10,213 nucleotides of DNA from an uncultured Bacteroides sp. (lineage in GTDB: Bacteria; Bacteroidota; Bacteroidia; Bacteroidales; Bacteroidaceae), in NCBI RefSeq assembly GCF_910586915.1, contig NZ_CAJULN010000070.1, positions 1 to 10,213 of the forward strand, in the 5' to 3' direction. The notes beneath the pieces are model-generated. The model did not search any database. It was not told the DNA's origin and saw nothing but the letters and a program-made list of their open reading frames with translations. Shown here one piece after another: positions 5,648-10,213 of the stretch. Position 1 is the stretch's first letter; each line of letters starts with the position of its first letter. The position numbers and the translations under genes are program-made.

Positions 5648-5657
5648 AAACTGACTT

Positions 5658-6731
5658 TTAATAATGGAAATCGGGATTATAGCGGTAGCCCTTGCCCTCT
5701 TTCACAATCATGCGCTTGTTCACAAGGAACTTGTTCAAATCCACATGGATATTGCGTCCACGCTTGTAGCCGATACTTGCATAACCCTGTTTCAAGGTCT
5801 TTAGGACATTCTCGTAACCATATATGACCTGTTTGCCAAAACCGTTTTCCAAAGCTGTCCTGTGCTGTTGCTCCGTCAGTTCTGCCAGTGGAAAGCCCCT
5901 GTCTTGGCTGGGTTGCTTGAATACATAACCGTCCACGGCTTCGGGCAATGCGCTGTCGTTGATACGGAATGCGAACGGGTCAAACTCCCGGTCACGTATG
6001 TGCATCGCCTTTACCTCGCTTATGTTGCCGTCCTGCGTACTTTTGGTGATTTGCAGGACGGTTTCAGCCTTATTGTTCAGTTCCGTACCGATATGCCCCC
6101 TTGTGTTGTCATCCCCCTTGTTCAAATGCAGTACGGTATGGATATGCAGGTTATATCCGCTTGACCAGCGCATCAAGAGGTTGATTAGGTCAGTCGATTC
6201 GCTGGGGCTGTTGATGTCATACATCAAGTCACGGATTCCGTCAATGATGAGCAACCCCACATCGGGCATATTTTCAAGCATATAACCGATAATCTGTTTC
6301 CGCTTATCGGGTGTCTGCTCCCTTAGCACGATGAAAACAAAATCGTCCCTGTCCTTGTCGGTAGGCAGTCCGGCAAGCCGCAAAATACGCTCCATGACCT
6401 TATGGCAATGGTATTTGCTCTGCTCGGTATCTACATAAAGGATTTTCCGCTTGTTCGGTGGCAGGTATGCCGAATACTTCAGTACCTCGTCATTCTTCAA
6501 CGCTGCCGCAACGATAGCGGAGATGTTGAATGTCTTTTTGCTCTTGGCTTTACCCGTGGATGCGCTGAAATTACCCAGCGTGCCAATGGTAGAGCCGTTC
6601 ACCCAGAGTATTTCGGGCGGCACTTCGTAAGTGTCCGTTACCTTTAAATGAATGGTTTTCCAAAGGGCTGCGAAATCCTCTTTCTGCATGGTAACACCCT
6701 GCCCGGCTTCTTCTTTCCTCTTATTTTCCAT
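5658..6731 (-). CDS. RepA-like AAA/RecA-fold ATPase (replicative helicase family)
   Basis: The 357-residue product belongs to the AAA_25/RepA-type family of plasmid hexameric helicases. The ATP-binding core is at about 45-255. The P-loop region is ASTGKAKSKKTF (57-68), an unusual Walker A in which the final motif is KKT instead of GKT. Walker B is VGLLIID (158-164), followed by GIRDL. Then comes TVLHLNKGDDNTRGHIGTELNNKAETVLQI (about 199-228), which resembles the sensor/oligomer contact segment in RepA. The C-terminal 75 residues look like a winged-helix domain (KRGRNIHVDLNKFLVNKRMI). It overlaps the preceding gene by 11 bases, so the two are translationally coupled. It probably unwinds the excised circle together with the primase. 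A second in-frame Met at residue 15 could be the start, but the coupling supports the first. Confidence 0.88.
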   Translation of the reverse strand: MENKRKEEAGQGVTMQKEDFAALWKTIHLKVTDTYEVPPEILWVNGSTIGTLGNFSASTGKAKSKKTFNISAIVAAALKNDEVLKYSAYLPPNKRKILYVDTEQSKYHCHKVMERILRLAGLPTDKDRDDFVFIVLREQTPDKRKQIIGYMLENMPDVGLLIIDGIRDLMYDINSPSESTDLINLLMRWSSGYNLHIHTVLHLNKGDDNTRGHIGTELNNKAETVLQITKSTQDGNISEVKAMHIRDREFDPFAFRINDSALPEAVDGYVFKQPSQDRGFPLAELTEQQHRTALENGFGKQVIYGYENVLKTLKQGYASIGYKRGRNIHVDLNKFLVNKRMIVKEGKGYRYNPDFHY

Positions 6732-7074
6732 AGTTACGGATTTTCCGGTTTGCGCTCTTGGCGATGGCGAGTGCCGCCTCGTCCTTGTCGTTCACCCTTT
6801 TTGCAAGGTTTTCCGCCCACGTGAGAAGCTCTTTCCGTGAGAAAAGCAATTTGTTCCCGTATTTGCGGAACGGCACTTCCTTTTTTGCGGTCAGCTTGTA
6901 GAGCCGTGCCTTTGAAATCAGAAAACCGTGTCGTTCCAGCACCTCTACCGCCACATCGGGCGTGAGGTTGTCGGGTTCGTTCCTCGGCTGGGTGAATCCT
7001 GCCAATGACTGGGAAACGGTTTCGCTCACGATAGCCCGGAGTTCTTCGGGCGTTGTCAGAATAATGTTCGTCAT
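6721..7074 (-). CDS. Excisionase/helix-turn-helix DNA-binding protein
   Basis: The 117-residue protein has a helical N-terminus (about 8-45), then a MerR/excisionase-type winged helix (about 47-90). The pattern runs VAVEVLERHGFLISKARLYKL, then KKEVPFRKYGNKLLFSRKEL, where the YGNKLLF strand is the wing. The tail is basic (KRVNDKDEAALAIAKSANRKIRNYGK). Similar proteins precede repA-type genes in Bacteroidales mobilizable elements and act as excision factors or as regulators of replication genes. It leads the replication operon and overlaps the helicase gene by 11 bases. Its likely target is the repeat-rich intergenic region just upstream (7075-7326). Which of these roles it has cannot be decided from sequence. 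Confidence 0.82.
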   Translation of the reverse strand: MTNIILTTPEELRAIVSETVSQSLAGFTQPRNEPDNLTPDVAVEVLERHGFLISKARLYKLTAKKEVPFRKYGNKLLFSRKELLTWAENLAKRVNDKDEAALAIAKSANRKIRNYGK

Positions 7075-7137
7075 ATTTTCTTCCTTTTTTAGTTATTACT
7101 TGGCTACCGTCATAGCCGTTGCAACCGGTTGATGCCG

Positions 7138-7170
7138 CAAAGGAAGAATAAAAGAAACCGATTATTCAAT
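7138..7170 (-). promoter_or_regulatory. Candidate promoter of the replication operon
   Basis: On the minus strand TTCCTTTG (7138-7145) is one base from the Bacteroides -7 box TAnnTTTG. ATTG (7167-7170) is 21 bases upstream as a -33 box. The start would fall near 7131, inside the CAACCGGTTG palindrome, leaving a leader of about 57 bases before the first gene. The fit is moderate; no better pair was found in the spacer. Confidence 0.4.
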
Positions 7171-7192
7171 TACTAATCACTTGACACAGACC

Positions 7193-7217
7193 GGACAACT
7201 TGGGACAATGCAGGACA
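7193..7217 (+). repeat. GGACA iteron-like repeats, 10-bp phase
   Basis: GGACA occurs at 7193, 7203 and 7213, exactly 10 bases apart, so all three sit on one face of the helix. Further copies are GGACAA at 7248 and, in inverted orientation, TTGTCC at 7271-7276 and 7291-7296 (20 bases apart). The block is bounded by CCGGA (7191-7195) and TCCGG (7218-7222). Phased short repeats next to a helicase/primase operon suggest a protein array such as replication iterons or an operator of one of the helix-turn-helix proteins. Confidence 0.55.
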
Positions 7218-7239
7218 TCCGGCAAGATTGGAGCGGGAT

Positions 7240-7296
7240 AAAAAAAGGGACAAACGATGTATTGGTGATTTTGTCCTTCCAACACACCGTTTGTCC
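7240..7296 (-). terminator. Strong intrinsic terminator after the int operon
   Basis: Arms 7248-7265 and 7279-7296 are 18 bases long around a 13-base loop. In the minus-strand RNA all 18 positions pair if two G-U pairs are allowed; on the plus strand these two positions are A-C mismatches, which shows the hairpin serves minus-strand transcripts. Seven T's follow (minus strand, 7246-7240) after one C. It lies about 30 bases past the stop of the helix-turn-helix gene, separating integration from replication genes. Confidence 0.85.
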
Positions 7297-7326
7297 TATG
7301 TATGTTAAGTGATTATGCGAATGCTG

Positions 7327-7731
7327 CTATTTCACATCCTTTAACCTTTCAAGTTGGGAAACGACTTCTTTTATTACGAAATATTTGTTTCCCGACAGCC
7401 CTATGTCCGTACGGGATATGAAACCGAGTTCCTCCCACCGGGCTACGGTCTGCCTGCTCACGCCCGCCATTTTCGCCAATGTCTTTTGGTCTATCAGTTC
7501 CCTGCCCTCGAATACGGGGTACTTGTATTTACGGGTGGCATGGCTGAACCTTATTTTCTCTATCGCCTTGTCCACGTCTTTGACGGTAGGGGGAATATAT
7601 GATTTCACATGCAGTACGGCTTCTTCTATTTCGTAGCCTGCGTATTCGGGATTCTGCGCCAGTTCCCCATAAATGGCACTGAAACATTCAAGGTGTCTAA
7701 TCTTCACCGTCTTGGTTTTCTTGTTCGGCAT
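7327..7731 (-). CDS. Helix-turn-helix protein encoded next to the integrase
   Basis: The 134-residue product has an alpha-helical N-terminal domain (about 10-65; HLECFSAIYGELAQN, EAVLHVKSYIP). This is followed by a MerR/excisionase-like DNA-binding domain at about 78-130. There, LIDQKTLAKMAGVSRQTVARWEELGFI is a clear helix-turn-helix, with NKYFVIKEVVSQLERL as the following wing and helix. The N-terminal part is not recognised. It starts 3 bases after the integrase stop codon, so it is coupled to int, and ends before a strong terminator. A recombination directionality factor or regulator of int is the natural reading. With the second DNA-binding gene at 6721-7074, the element has two candidates for this job. 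Confidence 0.8.
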   Translation of the reverse strand: MPNKKTKTVKIRHLECFSAIYGELAQNPEYAGYEIEEAVLHVKSYIPPTVKDVDKAIEKIRFSHATRKYKYPVFEGRELIDQKTLAKMAGVSRQTVARWEELGFISRTDIGLSGNKYFVIKEVVSQLERLKDVK

Positions 7732-7734
7732 GGC

Positions 7735-8964
7735 TCAATCGAATTTGGTTAATAACTGCGCGTTCCTTATCCGCTCCTCCTGCTCGAAACTGGCGAGGTA
7801 GTTCTCCGTGATGGCAAGGCTTGAATGCCCCAAACTCTCGGATATGTAAGCGATGTTCGTTCCGCTGCGTTTTAAGACAGTCGCATAGGAATGCCGGGCG
7901 GAATAGGTCGTGAAACGGGGGACACCGACAGCTTGGGCTATTTTAGCCAAAGCGATGTTGCAACGGTGCGTTACCCGTCTGACTATTGCAGAAATGGCGA
8001 ATTCGTTCTCCGTTTCTCTGGCGTACTTGAAAAGGAAAGTATCGGGTTTCCCATCGTCCGGGTTTCCCCACCGTTTTATAATATCCCGCATTTCGGGAGT
8101 GAGTACCGCCCTTATTTCCCGTATATGGTTGGACGTGTGCGATGTCTTGGAGCGTACAAAGCAGATTTCACCGTCCACGATGTTCCCATACCGCAAGAAA
8201 AGCATATCCCTGAAATTGATACCGTTGCACAGGTAGGAGAAAAACCAAAAGTCCCGGTACTTCTCAACGGTCTTGCTGCCCTTGTATGTCACGACTTTTT
8301 TTATCTGTTCCATCGTCAAGGCTAACTTTCGGCTGTTGCCGCTCGGTATCTCGTACTTCCCCCTGCCGAACGGGTATTGGGCTTCTTTTAAAATCCCGTT
8401 GCGCCTTGCGTCATTCACCACGCATTTAAGGGCTTTCATATAGAAATTTATGGTGGTGACGGTCTTGCCCTCGTTCCGCAGGAACTTGTCAAGGCGTGAC
8501 AGCCAGTCCGCAGAAACCGCAGAGAACGGCACGCTGCCGCCTGCGAACCGTTCTATGCTTTTCAACGTGCTGCGGTAGTTATAATAGGAATTTACCTGCC
8601 CGTTGAGTTTGAATGCGTCTATTTTCCCCTGTATGGCTGTGTTAAGGGTTGTACCAGTACACCTGCCCAGCCTCATGCTGAGCGCATCGAAACAGAAGTC
8701 CCCACGTTCCGCAAGGGCTTCCACTTGGCTTTTTATGATGGAGAAACTGTTTTCCACGCTTGCCCGTATCTCAATCAGTCTGCGGCTCTTGCTTTCGGCA
8801 AGGATTTCCCAGTCCTCTTTGGACAATTCCTTTCCGGTGGAATAATATTTCTGCTTGCGGTTGTGTATCACTTGTATCTTGACAGGGAACAGACCGCTTT
8901 TCTTCGCCCTGCGTGCATCCAGTACCGACAGTACGGATATGCCATCTTTTGAATACTTGAACAT
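7735..8964 (-). CDS. int: Tyrosine recombinase/integrase
   Basis: The 409-residue enzyme integrates and excises the element at the att cores. The N-terminal arm-binding domain (about 1-95) has the Bacteroidales pattern (FPVKIQVIHNRKQKYYSTGKELSKEDWE). The SAM-like core-binding domain is at about 108-200 and the catalytic domain at about 212-405. Visible catalytic residues are Lys273 (RSKT), Arg357 in YSARHSYAT, His380 in LGHSS and the nucleophile Tyr389 (ITENYL). The usual first Arg of GLR is replaced by Asn250 (NGINFRDM), with Arg252 two residues later. The first His of HxxR is Tyr354. Similar substitutions are known among CTnDOT-like recombinases. The gene lies next to the right end, with its promoter overlapping an arm-type site. 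Excision may thus regulate it. Confidence 0.95.
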   Translation of the reverse strand: MFKYSKDGISVLSVLDARRAKKSGLFPVKIQVIHNRKQKYYSTGKELSKEDWEILAESKSRRLIEIRASVENSFSIIKSQVEALAERGDFCFDALSMRLGRCTGTTLNTAIQGKIDAFKLNGQVNSYYNYRSTLKSIERFAGGSVPFSAVSADWLSRLDKFLRNEGKTVTTINFYMKALKCVVNDARRNGILKEAQYPFGRGKYEIPSGNSRKLALTMEQIKKVVTYKGSKTVEKYRDFWFFSYLCNGINFRDMLFLRYGNIVDGEICFVRSKTSHTSNHIREIRAVLTPEMRDIIKRWGNPDDGKPDTFLFKYARETENEFAISAIVRRVTHRCNIALAKIAQAVGVPRFTTYSARHSYATVLKRSGTNIAYISESLGHSSLAITENYLASFEQEERIRNAQLLTKFD

Positions 8965-8990
8965 AGGCTGCCTTGTTTATTGTTATACGT

Positions 8991-9024
8991 CTATTTTGTA
9001 CATACGATTTGCATACAAAAATAG
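8991..9024. repeat. Arm-type/operator site cluster at the int promoter
   Basis: ATTTGCATACAAA (9008-9020) repeats the left-end sequence at 152-164 in the same orientation. CTATTTTGTA (8991-9000) and TACAAAAATAG (9014-9024) form an imperfect inverted repeat across it. The cluster covers the -7 box and start of the int promoter, so integrase or a helix-turn-helix protein bound here could repress int. Confidence 0.55.
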
Positions 9025-9047
9025 AGATTATCGGAAAAAATAGCAAA
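9016..9047 (-). promoter_or_regulatory. Promoter of the integrase operon
   Basis: On the minus strand TTTG (9044-9047) is followed after 20 bases by TATTTTTG (9016-9023). Both match the Bacteroides primary sigma consensus (TTTG, 19-21 bases, TAnnTTTG). The start near 9010 would give a leader of about 45 bases before the ATG at 8964. The -7 box overlaps the arm-type repeat. Confidence 0.75.
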
Positions 9048-9091
9048 TCAAAAGCCAAATCATTTTCCTAACAATCTCTAAATATCAGCTA

Positions 9092-9101
9092 TTTATACAC
9101 A
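9092..9101. repeat. Subterminal inverted repeat, right copy (TTTATACACA)
   Basis: This is the exact reverse complement of TGTGTATAAA at 66-75 and lies 43 bases inside the right core. It is read as a possible accessory binding site at the element ends. Confidence 0.45.
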
Positions 9102-9104
9102 AAC

Positions 9105-10213
9105 TCAAACAATATAAAAACGGTAAAAATATAGGGTATTATTACGGTTGGTGGTGATACCCCGCTTCATCGGCAGGTCGCTGATGTCGAGGTGCAGGGG
9201 CTTCCCCGTGAGCCTGTCCACCATCTTGATGCCGAAGGGCGAGAGCGAGCTGCGGTAGTTGGTTTCCTCCGTAAAGAGGCACACCGCCTGCTCGATGAAC
9301 GTATGGAAACTCTCTTCCGCCGGGAAGTCCGCCGCGTTGCCGGGCATCGCCGCCCAGTAGAGCGTCGGGCAGTCGATGGTGTTGTGGCGCGGCACGCACT
9401 CCATGCTTGCCAGCTGGCTGCCCACATCGTTCTTGATGTGCTTCAGCTCCTCCGCGTCGTCGCTCCACGCCATGACGTTGAAGTGCGCCCGTACCGAGGT
9501 CAGCCCGTAGGAGTGCGCTTCGTTCAAGTATTGGTCTATCCACTCGCGGTTGATGCTGTTGCTCCTGCTGTATCGGGAGAGCGACTGCATGTTCCTCGCG
9601 GACTTCTCGAACTTCTGAAGGTTCTCCTCGCTGTTGTCGATGATCACATACTGGTTGTAGATGTGGTTGCAGGAGAGCAGCAGCCCCACCGGGGATGCGA
9701 AGGAGAGGCGGCAGTCGCTTCTGTCCGTGGAGAGTTTCTCGTAGCGGATATCGGTAGCCACCTTTCCGGGCATGTCCTCCGCGTCGGAAAGGGTGTGCAG
9801 GCACAGGCGGTTGTCGCCGATGCGCATTTCCCTTGCCGAGAGGTCGATGTCCTGCAAGGTCGCATCGCCTTCGGGCATAAGCGAGAAGTAACGCTCTATC
9901 AGCCCGGCGGACTTCTCCGTCCCGACAAGCTCGTCGGTGGAGAGCCGGCGCAGCCTGACAAAGCCGCTGTCGTTCATGATGCGCTCGAACTGTTCGGCGG
10001 CTTCCATGAACTTCCCGGCGGTTTCCTTATCCAGCTCTTTCGGGATGATATGCCCCCGGCACAGCGTGCTGAAGTTGCTCTGCATCCGGTTACGTTCCTT
10101 CGTCGTCTTGGTCAGGTAGAGGTAGCAGGAGTGCTTCAGGTACGGACGCTCGTTGAAATGACGCTCGTTGGAGCGGCTCAGGAAGCTCATGTCCTCCTTT
10201 TGCAGTTCCGGCT
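9105..10213 (-). pseudogene. traG: traG 5' part, truncated by the insertion (right flank)
   Basis: This is the N-terminal part of the TraG-family ATPase of a Bacteroidales conjugative transposon, which drives assembly of the type IV-like mating pore. The reading frame is open past the right window edge (upstream residues PELQKED), so the Met at 10190 is internal. Visible family features include the N-terminal NERPYLKHSCYLYLTKTTKERN stretch, the central VGLLLSCNHIYNQYVIID stretch and SPFGIKMVDRLTGKPLHLDISDLPMKRGITTNRN, which leads into Walker A in the intact protein. After TTNRN the frame enters element DNA and stops after about ten foreign residues (TAG at 9105-9107). Without Walker A the product cannot hydrolyse ATP. 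The GC-rich codons differ sharply from the element. Confidence 0.9.
9138..9151. other. Right attachment junction (att core CGGTTGG)
   Basis: The core CGGTTGG is at 9145-9151. The first host-only base pairs to its right encode TraG residues MKRGITT on the minus strand. ATTAT (9138-9142) is the inverted partner of ATAAT at 58-62. The element sequence left of the core is AT-rich while the host to the right is strongly GC-rich, making the border obvious. Confidence 0.78.

Larger units (their letters stand above)
7075..7326. promoter_or_regulatory. Control region between integration and replication modules
   Basis: This 252-base spacer has no gene. From right to left it holds the int-operon terminator (7240-7296), GGACA repeats, and an inverted repeat TAATCACTTGAC (7174-7185) with GTTAAGTGATTA (7304-7315), 11 of 12 matching, which encloses the terminator and GGACA block. 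A candidate promoter (7138-7170) follows, then the perfect palindrome CAACCGGTTG (7122-7131) near its expected start point. GGCTA/TAGCC (7102-7106, 7113-7117) can form a leader hairpin. The density of symmetrical sites suggests control of the replication operon, an origin, or both. Confidence 0.6.
49..9151. mobile_element. Integrated mobilizable element (about 9.1 kb) inserted in traG
   Basis: Both ends carry CGGTTGG (49-55 and 9145-9151). Outside these copies the flanks encode adjacent parts of one TraG-type ATPase; inside are a tyrosine recombinase, two DNA-binding proteins, a RepA-like helicase, a primase-like protein, MobC, a relaxase and cargo genes. This set matches the general plan of Bacteroidales mobilizable transposons such as the NBU and Tn4555 types: integration, replication and mobilization functions but no mating-pore genes. 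Such an element would depend on a co-resident conjugative element for transfer. All genes run on the minus strand, with int nearest the right end. The ends are inferred from the traG reconstruction and the core repeat, not from a circular form. Exact crossover positions may differ by a few bases because the match extends imperfectly (11 of 13) to the left of the core. Confidence 0.9.

Noticed and set aside
7193..7296. CRISPR array from the GGACA repeats
   Set aside because: Repeats are only 5-6 bases, 10 bases apart, with no spacer-repeat architecture and no cas genes.
7891..8325. Plus-strand open frames opposite the integrase
   Set aside because: Antisense shadows of the catalytic domain without start signals or recognisable motifs.
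8771..9058. Minus-strand 95-codon frame over the int start and its promoter
   Set aside because: Overlaps the int N-terminus out of frame and covers the int promoter and arm-type sites; composition does not look coding.
9142..9804. Long open frame (220 codons) overlapping traG on the same strand
   Set aside because: It is rich in Arg, Ala, Gly, His and Gln, as expected for an off-frame reading of GC-rich coding DNA, and overlaps the clear TraG frame.

Overview
The window looks like DNA from a gut-type Bacteroidales (Bacteroides, Parabacteroides or a relative). The evidence is TAnnTTTG-type promoter boxes, a Bacteroides-style conjugation gene traG, and a typical Bacteroidales mobilizable backbone. 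No rRNA, tRNA or CRISPR array is visible.

The main object is a complete integrated mobilizable element of about 9.1 kb (roughly 49-9151). It sits inside, and splits, the traG conjugation ATPase gene of a larger conjugative element. The two traG pieces lie at the window edges: the 5' part at 9145-10213 and a piece with the Walker A codons at 1-55, both on the minus strand. Both junctions carry CGGTTGG. Joining the two host flanks through one copy restores an uninterrupted TraG reading frame through Walker A. The insertion point is only a few codons before GPSGSGKS.

Every gene of the element is on the minus strand, so transcription runs right to left. (1) Integration module, 7327-9047: promoter, tyrosine recombinase, a helix-turn-helix protein, then a strong intrinsic terminator. 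(2) Replication module, 4529-7300: a control region with GGACA repeats 10 bp apart, an excisionase-like DNA-binding protein, a RepA-type ATPase/helicase, a spacer with two TATATATA-centred repeats, and a primase-like Toprim protein. (3) Mobilization module, 2396-4528: an oriT-like set of nested inverted repeats, a MobC-type accessory protein, a MOBP-type relaxase and a coiled-coil membrane protein, then a terminator hairpin. (4) Cargo module, about 450-2300: three AT-rich genes separated by related hairpin sequences. (5) A gene-free left end, 56-530, with a terminator-like hairpin and integrase arm-type sites.

The first three modules form a self-consistent machine: excise or integrate, possibly replicate as a circle, nick and transfer using another element's conjugation apparatus. 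The cargo is the least familiar part. Its first gene resembles NTF2-fold/RhsIA-type immunity proteins, the second is unrecognised, and the third is a small three-helix membrane protein. With the conserved hairpin spacers, this suggests a small cassette-like array of orphan immunity genes, comparable in concept to the acquired interbacterial defence clusters of Bacteroidales. That reading is an inference, not a demonstrated function.
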